From: an uncultured Oscillospiraceae bacterium
GTDB lineage: Bacteria > Bacillota > Clostridia > Oscillospirales > Acutalibacteraceae
Direction of reading: 5' to 3'
Assembly: GCA_902489335.1 (NCBI GenBank)
Contig: CABTZO010000056.1
Location: 1 to 6,165 of the forward strand
Length of the DNA stretch: 6,165 nt
Shown here: positions 1 through 5,974 of the stretch, piece after piece
How positions within the stretch are numbered: position 1 is the first letter of the stretch
Layout of the letters: each line of letters begins with the position of its first letter
Made by a program: the position numbers and the translations under genes
Notes under the pieces: model-generated
What the model was told of the DNA's origin: nothing
Database searches by the model: none
What the model saw: the letters and a program-made list of their open reading frames with translations, nothing else

Positions 1-117
1 ATCGGTTACTGTCTGAGCAGTAAAAAGCATTAGAGATATTATCGAAACAGCAAGAGCAATTGCTATGACAATCGCTATTATTTTAAGATGCACATTGGAA
101 TTATCTTTTCTATTCAT
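1..117 (-). CDS. Membrane-anchored protein, N-terminal fragment (cut by window edge)
   Basis: Only the first 39 codons are in the window, open to the edge. The product begins MNRKDNSNVHLK and then has one hydrophobic stretch at about residues 12-34 (isoleucine, alanine and valine rich), so it looks like a signal anchor with a short positively charged cytoplasmic N-terminus. Its ATG overlaps the TGA stop of the LiaF-like gene as ATGA (114-117). Its ribosome binding site is GGAGGA at 129-134, which also encodes the Gly-Gly of the upstream protein's last FGG motif. The overlap makes co-transcription and translational coupling with the LiaF-like gene very likely, so it probably acts at the membrane too. 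The family cannot be identified from this fragment; a second cell-envelope-stress or adhesin-like (DUF4097/DUF2807) protein is possible but unproven. Confidence 0.8.
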   Translation of the reverse strand, partial: MNRKDNSNVHLKIIAIVIAIALAVSIISLMLFTAQTVTD

Positions 118-797
118 TTTACTTTTATTCCTCCGAACAATGTCTTACCGTCGATATGAACTGTTATATCTTCTTTTTCCGATTCTCTAAACCTTTTTTC
201 TTCAACGGAGCCGAATATTGAATTTGAAACTATTTTTGTTTTGACATTGTTCGGTAAAATTATATTGATCTCACCAAAGAAAGCCGTTGCAGATATAACG
301 GCGTTTTGTTTTATCTGCGCATTTCTAAGGTCAAGTTTAACAGACCCGAAAACAGCGTCTAAATTTGCAGCTTCAAATTCTTCTTTTTCTTCAATTTTTT
401 CTTCGGAAAAAATAGCGCTTGATTTTATTATTTTATCACCGGAATTTTCTATTTCCTTTACCTTTTCTGTTACTGTGTTTTTTCTTAATCCGTAAAAAGA
501 AATATTAAGACCGATAAAAATTAAAACTCCGGGTAAAAACCACTTCCAAATAGTAGAAAAACTAATTATATCTTGAGCAACTAAAATAATTAGCACACCT
601 ATTCCGATACCTATTAAATTACCTATTTTATCTCTTGATGTAATAAAATCTATAAAACACGGAACGATTATAAACAGTGCCCACCATCCGTCAAAGAAAA
701 GACTTCCTATATTTATAATTCCATTTGAATTTAAGCCCCATAAAACACCAATGATTATAAAGGCCAAACCGATTAAAACTTTTTTTAAATTTTTCAT
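114..797 (-). CDS. LiaF-like cell-envelope membrane protein (LiaF transmembrane and C-terminal domains)
   Basis: A 227-residue protein with the two-part LiaF layout. Residues about 6-103 hold four hydrophobic segments (about 6-22, 38-54, 60-76, 87-103), the first typical of the LiaI/LiaF-like transmembrane region (GLAFIIIGVLWGLNSNGIIN). After a charged Glu/Lys linker (about 109-143) comes a beta-rich C-terminal domain with the repeated phenylalanine-glycine signature of the cell-wall-active-antibiotic-response LiaF family: VFGSVKLDL at 149, FFGEINIILP at 173, IFGSV at 194 and LFGGIKVK at the end. In Bacillus and streptococci LiaF is a membrane regulator that restrains the LiaRS two-component envelope-stress system. 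Here no kinase or regulator is visible, so only family membership is claimed. The start is the second in-frame ATG (795-797), 5 bases after GGAGG. It overlaps the next gene by 4 bases and is transcribed from its own promoter. Confidence 0.88.
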   Translation of the reverse strand: MKNLKKVLIGLAFIIIGVLWGLNSNGIINIGSLFFDGWWALFIIVPCFIDFITSRDKIGNLIGIGIGVLIILVAQDIISFSTIWKWFLPGVLIFIGLNISFYGLRKNTVTEKVKEIENSGDKIIKSSAIFSEEKIEEKEEFEAANLDAVFGSVKLDLRNAQIKQNAVISATAFFGEINIILPNNVKTKIVSNSIFGSVEEKRFRESEKEDITVHIDGKTLFGGIKVK

Positions 798-802
798 ATA
801 AA

Positions 803-807
803 CCTCC
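803..807 (-). promoter_or_regulatory. Ribosome binding site deciding the LiaF-like start
   Basis: GGAGG on the minus strand lies 5 bases before the ATG at 795-797. An in-frame ATG at 813-815 would add MQVEVY, but it lies upstream of this site, has no comparable Shine-Dalgarno sequence, and the extra residues precede the usual lysine-rich start of the protein. The site therefore favours the shorter 227-residue form. Confidence 0.8.
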
Positions 808-824
808 ACTTGCATTACGGGTAT

Positions 825-853
825 ATTTTAGTTTTATTTTGAAAAAAGTTCAA
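825..853 (-). promoter_or_regulatory. Sigma-A-type promoter for the LiaF-like operon
   Basis: On the minus strand there is TTGAAC (-35, 848-853), a 17-base spacer and TAAAAT (-10, 825-830). Transcription would start near 818, about 20 bases before the start codon and just ahead of the GGAGG site. Both hexamers match consensus at five of six positions and the spacing is ideal. It lies back to back with the promoter for the plus-strand gene. No obvious regulator site was recognised in it. Confidence 0.72.
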
Positions 854-889
854 TAAAAAAGCAACATTTAAGCTTCACTTATATAAGAC

Positions 890-918
890 TTTACAAAAAC
901 AAAATAATATCAGATAAT
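890..918 (+). promoter_or_regulatory. Sigma-A-type promoter for the EEP-family gene
   Basis: TTTACA (-35, 890-895), a 17-base spacer and GATAAT (-10, 913-918) give a near-consensus promoter with a predicted start around 925 and a leader of about 26 bases ending in AAAGGAGG (938-945), 5 bases before the ATG at 951. A short palindrome CTTATATAAG (878-887) sits immediately upstream of the -35 box. It might be an operator half, but at 10 bp in AT-rich DNA it could be chance. Confidence 0.75.
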
Positions 919-950
919 GATTTAACCTAATATTTACAAAGGAGGTTATT

Positions 951-2030
951 ATGAAAAAAGTTTTGAAGGCAATAGGTATATTGCTCCTGATACTGATTGT
1001 TGCAGTGTTGAGTTATGTAGCCTATGTATATTTTTCATATAACAGAATTGAAGACAACCAAAAGTTATCTGTTCAAACAGACAATGTAAATGCTGAAAAA
1101 GTAAAGACCGGCAAGCAATATAGAATTGTTTCATACAATGTCGGCTTCGGTGCCTACACTCAGGATTTCAGTTTTTTCATGGACGGCGGTAAATATTCCC
1201 GTGCAAAAAGCAAGGACAGTGTTATAAGTTCAATAACCGGTGCCGCAAATACGCTCAGCACTTTAAACCCTGATTTTGCAATGATAGAAGAAGTCGATTT
1301 ACATTCAACAAGAAGTTATCATGTTGATCAATATAAATTATTCCAAGATACATTTAATAAAAACAAAGATTACAACTCGGATTATGCGATAAATTATGAC
1401 TCAGCATATTTGTTTTACCCGATTAAAAAGCCTCACGGCAAAAGCAAATCCGGAATTGCGTTTTTTGCAAAAGCACCTGTTACTTCAGCGCTCAGAAGGA
1501 GTTTCCCGATTTCCACATCTTTTTCAAAATTCTTCGATCTTGACAGATGTTACTCCGTATCAAGAATTCCTGTTGAAAACGGAAAAGAATTAGTATGTAT
1601 CACCGTTCATATGTCAGCATACGGTCATGATGAAAATGTCAGAAAAGGACAAATCGGCATGCTCGTAGATGAAATGAATAAAGAATATGCCAAAGGAAAC
1701 TACGTTATAATCGGCGGCGACTTTAACCATGACTTAAAATCAAAAGCGACAACAGAAAAGGTTGCCGACTGGGCTTTCCCGTTTCCGAGAAAATCTATAC
1801 CGGAGCATTTCTCACTTGCATTAGACACCTTGCCGGAGGATAAGCAAAAAGAACTTTGGGACACCTGCAGATTTACCGATAAACCATACGTTCCGGGCAA
1901 AAGTCAGACTATCACTTTAGACGGATTTATTCTTTCAGACAACATAAACATCAAGAATTACGAAACCTATAAATCTAACTTTATGTATTCGGATCACGAA
2001 CCCGTTTATATGGATTTCGAGCTCAAATAA
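951..2030 (+). CDS. Membrane-anchored endonuclease/exonuclease/phosphatase (EEP) superfamily protein
   Basis: A 359-residue protein starting MKKVLKAIG with one hydrophobic segment (about 6-28) and no lipobox cysteine, so probably an uncleaved signal anchor with the catalytic domain outside the membrane. The domain (about 56-359) shows the EEP/DNase I-like metal-dependent phosphodiesterase motifs in order: SYNV with Asn63, EEVD with the metal-binding Glu114, VHMS with His220, GGDFNH with Asp257 and Asn259, LDGF with Asp324, and SDHEPV with the catalytic Asp348-His349 pair. All key residues are present, so it should be active. The superfamily includes nucleases, sphingomyelinases and inositol phosphatases, and the substrate cannot be settled here. 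The start is fixed by AAAGGAGG 5 bases upstream. The gene stands alone, divergent from the LiaF-like operon, and ends just before a shared terminator. Confidence 0.9.
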   Translation: MKKVLKAIGILLLILIVAVLSYVAYVYFSYNRIEDNQKLSVQTDNVNAEKVKTGKQYRIVSYNVGFGAYTQDFSFFMDGGKYSRAKSKDSVISSITGAANTLSTLNPDFAMIEEVDLHSTRSYHVDQYKLFQDTFNKNKDYNSDYAINYDSAYLFYPIKKPHGKSKSGIAFFAKAPVTSALRRSFPISTSFSKFFDLDRCYSVSRIPVENGKELVCITVHMSAYGHDENVRKGQIGMLVDEMNKEYAKGNYVIIGGDFNHDLKSKATTEKVADWAFPFPRKSIPEHFSLALDTLPEDKQKELWDTCRFTDKPYVPGKSQTITLDGFILSDNINIKNYETYKSNFMYSDHEPVYMDFELK

Positions 2031-2050
2031 ACAATAATTTTTAATAAAAC

Positions 2051-2083
2051 AAAAACAAGCAGTTTTTTACTGCTTGTTTTTTT
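2051..2083. terminator. Bidirectional intrinsic terminator between convergent genes
   Basis: A 13-bp perfect stem (2051-2063 with 2069-2081, core ACAAGCAGT/ACTGCTTGT) closes a loop of five T. On the plus strand the stem is followed by T residues (arm and tail run to 2083), terminating the EEP gene. On the minus strand the A run at 2051-2055 gives the T-tract that terminates the ABC-ygbA operon. The TAA stop of the ygbA-like gene (2067-2069) lies at the loop/stem junction, so its last codons form one arm of the hairpin. Confidence 0.88.
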
Positions 2084-2405
2084 CTTTAATTACGCCATTA
2101 ATAGTCTCAATTAAATGCATAGTGCAAATAATCGGATGATAAAACATCATACGAGGCCCCGAGTAACGCATAACTTCTTTTACCTTTTCACGCATTTCAG
2201 ATTTATAACAATGACAAGGGCACTGTGAGCAAAAAGTCTTATCGTTTCCCCATCTGCAATGATCAAGTCTAAAAATCGAATAATCCAACAAAGCTTGACA
2301 ATCATTACAGAGATTGCCTTTATTTGTTTTATGAATACCGTTACAATATATTTTTATCATTTCGGGCAGAATCTCTTTTTCTCGTGTCAGTCTGTCTTTC
2401 TTCAT
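2067..2405 (-). CDS. ygbA: YgbA-family cysteine-rich protein ('nitrous oxide-stimulated promoter' family)
   Basis: A 112-residue protein that closely follows the pattern of E. coli YgbA: LCNDCQALLDY (Cys33, Cys36), RLDHCRWG (Cys50), the cluster CSQCPCHCYK (Cys59, Cys62, Cys64, Cys66) and the diagnostic MREKVKEVMRYSGPRM followed by HP at 90-91. Cys21 in IYCNG also looks conserved. So many paired cysteines suggest a bound metal (zinc or iron-sulfur), but the ligands are not proven. The enterobacterial gene is in the nitric-oxide-sensing NsrR regulon and is linked to nitrosative stress; the biochemical role is unsettled and the family name is historical. It is the last gene of the operon: its ATG overlaps the stop of the CydC-like gene as ATGA (2402-2405), with AGAGGT 8 bases upstream. 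No transmembrane segment is seen. The C-terminal KEKNKQ is encoded inside the terminator. Confidence 0.9.
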   Translation of the reverse strand: MKKDRLTREKEILPEMIKIYCNGIHKTNKGNLCNDCQALLDYSIFRLDHCRWGNDKTFCSQCPCHCYKSEMREKVKEVMRYSGPRMMFYHPIICTMHLIETINGVIKEKNKQ

Positions 2406-4063
2406 GATAATCTACCTCTGTAAACCGTATATGATTCATCGGCAATTTTAGAAGTTGACTTTCTGTGAGATACGAGAACTATGCTTTTATCTTTCTTTGC
2501 TTCAACTATAGACTTAAGTATGTTTCCCTCATTTAGAGAATCAAGATTGCTTGTAGGCTCATCTAACATAATCATAGGAGAATCATAAATAAAAGCTCTC
2601 GCAAGCCCTATTCTCTGTTTTTCCCCATCGGAAAGCAAATCACCAAGTTCACCGACATTTGTTTCATAACCCTTTGAAAGTGTCATAATGAAATCGTGAA
2701 TAGATGCTTTTTTGCAAGCTTCTTCAACTTTTTGCCTGTTTGCCTTGTGATTTCCAATTTTTACATTATTTTCAATTGTATCATTAAAAAGCTGTGTTTC
2801 TTGACTTACTAAACTTTGATTATTTCTAAGTGAAGTTGTTTTGATGTTTTTAATGTTTTCCCCCGACATGTCAATTTTTCCGGCTTGAACATCCCAAAAT
2901 CGCATCATTAATTTAAGAGCTGTTGACTTGCCTGAGCCACTGGGCCCGGTTATAGAAATAATTTTGTTATTTGGTATTGTCATATTAAAGTCTTCAAGTA
3001 TTTTTTCTTTATCATATGAAAACTCAACTTTTTCACATTGCATTCCGTCAAATTGTACTTCTTTTCCACCGAAGTTTTCTTCAACTACAGGATTTTCATT
3101 AATAATTGAAAGTACTCTCTCTCCGCTTGCAAGTGTATGCGTAAGGTTGCCTGCAAGATTTGAAAGAGCAACAACCGGTCCGAATGAGCTCATCATTGAA
3201 ACTGTCGAAACAACAATTCCATCAAATTTGACTATACCCTTGTTGTAAAGAAAGACGGCTACTAAAAAAATAGCAGTTGAGAAAAATATGATTGCTGTAT
3301 CAGTTAGAGATATATTTTTTCCTTCAAGTCTTTTAAGATTTTTCTGAAGGGAATTTAATTCATCTGTTTTCTTATTCATCTCTTTAAGCCTGCTACTCGT
3401 TGCGTTATATCGGATTGATTCTAAAAGACCTCGCATACTTTCAAGAACATAACCTGAAAGAGCACCTGAATTAGTTCGATAGGTCATACCAATGTTCTTA
3501 TTGAATTTAGAAGATAAAATAGGAATAATTGCACCTACCGTAAAATATGCAACAAAAGCGACAAGTGAAAGCCAAAGACTATATCTGCCTATGAAAATCA
3601 GCATAACAGTACTTGTTAAAATTGCTATGCAAATCGGAGAAATAGTGTGAGCGTAAAAAACCTCTAATAGTTCAATATCACTTGTAATAACCGAAATTAG
3701 ATTGCCCTTATCTTTCCCTTCCAATTTAGCAGGAGTAAGGCGTCGGAGTGATTTAAAAACTTTGTCACGAATAAGTGCAAGGAGCTTAAACGCAATATAG
3801 TGATTACAAGCTTGTTCTCCATAGTGAAGAAATCCACGCAATATGGCAAAAATTATAATAAAAATACAGCCTGTTTTAATTGCGACACCGCCTGAAATAC
3901 CCGAAGCTGTCAATAAAGTCATACTGCCTAACACTGTGATTTGAATAGCACAAAAAAATCCAATAACACCAAGAAAAACTGCAAGAGCCATAAAATGTCG
4001 GAGTGGTTTTACAAGCGTTATGAGTTTCATCATTATTTTGAAGCCTGATTGTTTTCTTTTCAT
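2402..4063 (-). CDS. CydC-like ABC transporter half (permease plus ATP-binding)
   Basis: A 553-residue ABC half-transporter with the membrane domain first (segments about 24-44, 64-80, 140-160, 163-182, 257-275, 285-305) and the ATPase domain from about 340. ATPase motifs: Walker A GPSGSGKST (373-381), Q-loop Gln421 in LVSQETQLF, signature LSDGE (477-481) instead of LSGGQ, Walker B MIMLDE (Asp501, Glu502), D-loop SNLD and H-loop His533. The segment GKDKGNLISVITSDIELLE (about 117-135) resembles the equivalent region of CydC. It should pair with the CydD-like protein encoded just upstream. E. coli CydDC has been linked to cysteine/glutathione export, heme and cytochrome bd assembly; no cydAB is visible, so the substrate is open. 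The start is ATG at 4061-4063 (TGATG overlap with the upstream stop), 7 bases after GGAGG. A TTG one codon earlier is less well spaced. Confidence 0.9.
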   Translation of the reverse strand: MKRKQSGFKIMMKLITLVKPLRHFMALAVFLGVIGFFCAIQITVLGSMTLLTASGISGGVAIKTGCIFIIIFAILRGFLHYGEQACNHYIAFKLLALIRDKVFKSLRRLTPAKLEGKDKGNLISVITSDIELLEVFYAHTISPICIAILTSTVMLIFIGRYSLWLSLVAFVAYFTVGAIIPILSSKFNKNIGMTYRTNSGALSGYVLESMRGLLESIRYNATSSRLKEMNKKTDELNSLQKNLKRLEGKNISLTDTAIIFFSTAIFLVAVFLYNKGIVKFDGIVVSTVSMMSSFGPVVALSNLAGNLTHTLASGERVLSIINENPVVEENFGGKEVQFDGMQCEKVEFSYDKEKILEDFNMTIPNNKIISITGPSGSGKSTALKLMMRFWDVQAGKIDMSGENIKNIKTTSLRNNQSLVSQETQLFNDTIENNVKIGNHKANRQKVEEACKKASIHDFIMTLSKGYETNVGELGDLLSDGEKQRIGLARAFIYDSPMIMLDEPTSNLDSLNEGNILKSIVEAKKDKSIVLVSHRKSTSKIADESYTVYRGRLS

Positions 4064-5799
4064 CAATCTTCCTCCTTTGCATATTTTTCAAGTTCTGCTT
4101 GAGTCATATACATAAATTTGTACTTCTTGTCTTGCTTAATTAGTGTTTTGTGTGTTCCCTCTTCTTCAATTTTCCCTTCATCAAGCAAAATTATTTTATC
4201 ACTTGGTTTTACATTTTTAAGTCTATGAGAGATAAGAATTATCGTTTTATTTTTAGCCATATTGTGAATTACAGCCATAATATCATTTTCACTTTCTGCA
4301 TCGATATTTGATGTAACTTCATCAAATATATAAATCGGTGTATTGTGCATTAAAGCTCTTGCAATAGCGAGTCTTTGTCTTTGACCTCCCGAGAAATTAC
4401 TGCCTTGCTGATTTAGTTTAGTTTCAAGACCGTCATTTTCCGCAAGGAAAGACCAAAGGTTAACAGCTTTAAGGGCATCAATCATTTTTTCTTCACTTGC
4501 ATTCTTGTCTGCTATAACGAGATTATCTTTAACCGTGCCGGCAAAAATATAAGAGTTGAAATTAACAGATGTTATATTTTGCAGAATTACAGTTTCATCA
4601 ATATCCTTAATTTCCACACCGTCTATAGTGATACTTCCGTTATATCCTTTGCTTATACCACAAAGTAGACCGGCAAGAGTGCTCTTTCCGCATCCTGATT
4701 CTCCAACGATAGAAACAAGACTGTTATTATCTATAACTGTACTTATTCCGTTAAGAACGGTTTTATCGCCGTCATATGAAAATGAAAGATTGTCTATAAT
4801 AATATTTTTTTCAAAACTTGAAGGCTCTTTGCTACCCCGTTCTTCTTCAGGCATATCAAGAATATTAAAAAGTTTATCGCTTGCTGCCATACCGTTCATA
4901 GCAACATGGAAAAATGAACCAAGAAGTCTTAACGGCAGGAAAAATTCAGCTGCAAGCATAATTATAAGAAAAGCTTCAGGTAAAGTAATTATTCCATTTT
5001 TGACTTGGATTATTGCAACTACAACACCAACTGCGCTGCCGCCATAAGCAATTATATCCATAACGCTTACCGAATTAAGTTGCATTGTCAAAACTTTCAT
5101 TGTTATTTTTCTGAATTCTTCAGCTTTTGCATTCATCTCAATGTTTTTTCTCTCGTCAGCTTGATAAACTTTGAGTGTTGTTAATCCCTGAATATTTTCA
5201 AGAAAAGTATCGCCTAAATTCGTATATATTCCCCAATATTTACTCAATAATTTTTTTGCGATTTTTTGAACTGCTACAATTGAAATTGGAATCAAAGGTA
5301 CACAAAACAGTAGGATAACGGAAGCTTTTAGACTTACAAACGATAGAACTATAAATAAGGTTAGTGGTGCAAGCATAGCAAAGAAAAACTGCGGTAAATA
5401 TTTTCCAAAATATAGTTCAAGTTGGTCAATTCCTTCAACAAAAACTTGAATTACCTCGGATGTCGACACCCTTTCATTGTATGAGGCACCTATTCTTGTC
5501 AACTTTTTATACATCTTTTGGCGAAGTACTTTTTTTACTTCACCGGAAGCATAAAATGAAGTTTTAGACGAAAAGAATCCACAAAGATAACGCAATACCA
5601 TAACGAACAAAATACCAAAAACAGATGGCAAAGCTGAAGTAAAGTTAATTACCTTTCCATCTAGAATTTTCCCTATAAGATCAGAAAAAATAAACATCAT
5701 TACAATATTTGCACAAGCCTTCAGCCATTGTGCGAAAACTGTTAAAGCTATGTATTTTTTTGATGACGGGACTTGATTTATAAGTCTTGTTTTAATCAT
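4063..5799 (-). CDS. CydD-like ABC transporter half (permease plus ATP-binding)
   Basis: A 578-residue ABC half-transporter, first gene of the operon. The membrane domain has about six segments (about 18-40, 56-76, 136-157, 160-180, 246-266, 274-295) and CydD-type landmarks: GIDQLELYFGKYLPQ (about 123-137), FLENIQGLTTLKVY (about 199-212) and FFLPLRLLGSFFHVAMNG (about 286-303). ATPase motifs: Walker A GESGCGKST (366-374), signature FSGGQRQR (469-476), Walker B IYIFDE (Asp493, Glu494), D-loop SNID and H-loop His525. The Q-loop is unusual: in SVNFNSYIFAGTV the usual Gln position is Phe414. It should form a heterodimer with the CydC-like protein; the direction and substrate of transport are not readable from the sequence. 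The ATG at 5797-5799 follows AGGAG by 5 bases. Its TGA overlaps the next ATG by one base. Confidence 0.9.
   Translation of the reverse strand: MIKTRLINQVPSSKKYIALTVFAQWLKACANIVMMFIFSDLIGKILDGKVINFTSALPSVFGILFVMVLRYLCGFFSSKTSFYASGEVKKVLRQKMYKKLTRIGASYNERVSTSEVIQVFVEGIDQLELYFGKYLPQFFFAMLAPLTLFIVLSFVSLKASVILLFCVPLIPISIVAVQKIAKKLLSKYWGIYTNLGDTFLENIQGLTTLKVYQADERKNIEMNAKAEEFRKITMKVLTMQLNSVSVMDIIAYGGSAVGVVVAIIQVKNGIITLPEAFLIIMLAAEFFLPLRLLGSFFHVAMNGMAASDKLFNILDMPEEERGSKEPSSFEKNIIIDNLSFSYDGDKTVLNGISTVIDNNSLVSIVGESGCGKSTLAGLLCGISKGYNGSITIDGVEIKDIDETVILQNITSVNFNSYIFAGTVKDNLVIADKNASEEKMIDALKAVNLWSFLAENDGLETKLNQQGSNFSGGQRQRLAIARALMHNTPIYIFDEVTSNIDAESENDIMAVIHNMAKNKTIILISHRLKNVKPSDKIILLDEGKIEEEGTHKTLIKQDKKYKFMYMTQAELEKYAKEED
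4071..4078 (-). promoter_or_regulatory. Ribosome binding site deciding the CydC-like start
   Basis: AAAGGAGG on the minus strand, inside the Lys-Glu-Glu codons at the end of the CydD-like gene. The GGAGG core is 7 bases from the ATG at 4061-4063 but only 4 bases from the alternative TTG at 4064-4066, so ATG is preferred. Placing the site within the upstream coding end favours re-initiation by ribosomes that have just terminated. Confidence 0.75.
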
Positions 5800-5817
5800 T
5801 TTTTCTCCTGAAAGTTG

Positions 5818-5845
5818 TTTTTTAATTAATTAATTAATTAAAAAA
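5818..5845. repeat. 28-bp perfect A/T-only palindrome with (TTAA)5 core
   Basis: The half TTTTTTAATTAATT (5818-5831) is the exact reverse complement of AATTAATTAAAAAA (5832-5845), and the centre is five TTAA units (5822-5841). It lies in the leader of the ABC operon, 8 bases before the AGGAG ribosome binding site (5805-5809). In RNA it could fold into a weak A-U hairpin that would pair with the U-tract of the neighbouring GC-bearing hairpin. It could equally be slippage-prone simple sequence. Confidence 0.75.
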
Positions 5846-5871
5846 ATAACAGGTTAGACACTGCTAACCTG
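5840..5871 (-). terminator. Hairpin with T-tract at the start of the ABC-operon leader (attenuator-like or operator)
   Basis: CAGGTTAG (5850-5857) and CTAACCTG (5864-5871) form a perfect 8-bp stem with a 6-base loop. On the minus strand it is followed by TTATTTTTTT, the form of an intrinsic terminator. It begins at or next to the predicted transcription start (about 5870), so it would be the first thing transcribed from that promoter. It may attenuate the operon, stop read-through from upstream, protect the 5' end, or act as a DNA operator just downstream of the -10 box. Structure is seen; role is inferred. Confidence 0.55.
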
Positions 5872-5876
5872 AATTT

Positions 5877-5904
5877 ATTTTATCAAAGTGATGACAAATG
5901 TCAA
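5877..5904 (-). promoter_or_regulatory. Promoter for the cydDC-like/ygbA operon
   Basis: On the minus strand there is a perfect TTGACA -35 box (5899-5904), a 16-base spacer and TAAAAT (-10, 5877-5882). The predicted start is near 5870, giving a leader of about 70 bases before the CydD-like ATG. The -35 box and spacer lie inside an inverted repeat, which suggests repressor or activator control. Confidence 0.7.
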
Positions 5905-5919
5905 TAACGAATCACTTTG
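5884..5919. promoter_or_regulatory. Inverted repeat overlapping the operon promoter (candidate operator)
   Basis: CAAAGTGAT (5884-5892) and ATCACTTTG (5911-5919) are perfect 9-bp inverted arms separated by 18 bases. They contain the whole promoter spacer and the -35 box. A smaller dyad, GACA-AA-TGTC (5893-5902), is nested inside, and another, TTTGT-TG-ACAAA (5916-5927), overlaps the outer edge. The position fits a transcription factor site. It does not match the Rex, Fur/PerR, FNR or CodY consensus as I know them, and no regulator gene lies in the window. Confidence 0.5.
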
Positions 5920-5937
5920 TTGACAAAACGAAATGTA

Positions 5938-5950
5938 GTCTGTTACAGAC
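5938..5950. repeat. Short dyad GTCTGT-T-ACAGAC
   Basis: A perfect 6-bp inverted repeat around one central base, about 60 bases upstream of the predicted operon -10 box. It shares the GACA/TGTC core with the dyads on both sides, which is why it is listed as part of a possible multi-site regulatory region. On its own it is short enough to be chance. Confidence 0.4.
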
Positions 5951-5974
5951 AAGCTAAACTCCCATCTACCAAAG

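Noticed and set aside
798..815. Six-codon upstream extension of the LiaF-like protein (MQVEVY)
   Set aside because: The GGAGG site lies between the two ATGs and is well spaced only for the internal one.
878..887. Palindrome CTTATATAAG near the EEP promoter as an operator
   Set aside because: Ten bases of mostly A/T in AT-rich intergenic DNA is expected by chance, and it has no second copy near the divergent promoter.
4064..4066. TTG as the start codon of the CydC-like gene
   Set aside because: The adjacent ATG is better spaced from GGAGG (7 versus 4 bases) and gives the common TGATG overlap.
4556..5047. 163-codon plus-strand frame opposite the CydD-like ABC gene
   Set aside because: Shadow of a well-supported ABC gene on the other strand; no Shine-Dalgarno site and no plausible protein features. 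The plus-strand frames at 241-495 and 2928-3248 and the minus-strand frames at 949-1134, 1700-1900 and 3876-4091 are dismissed in the same way.
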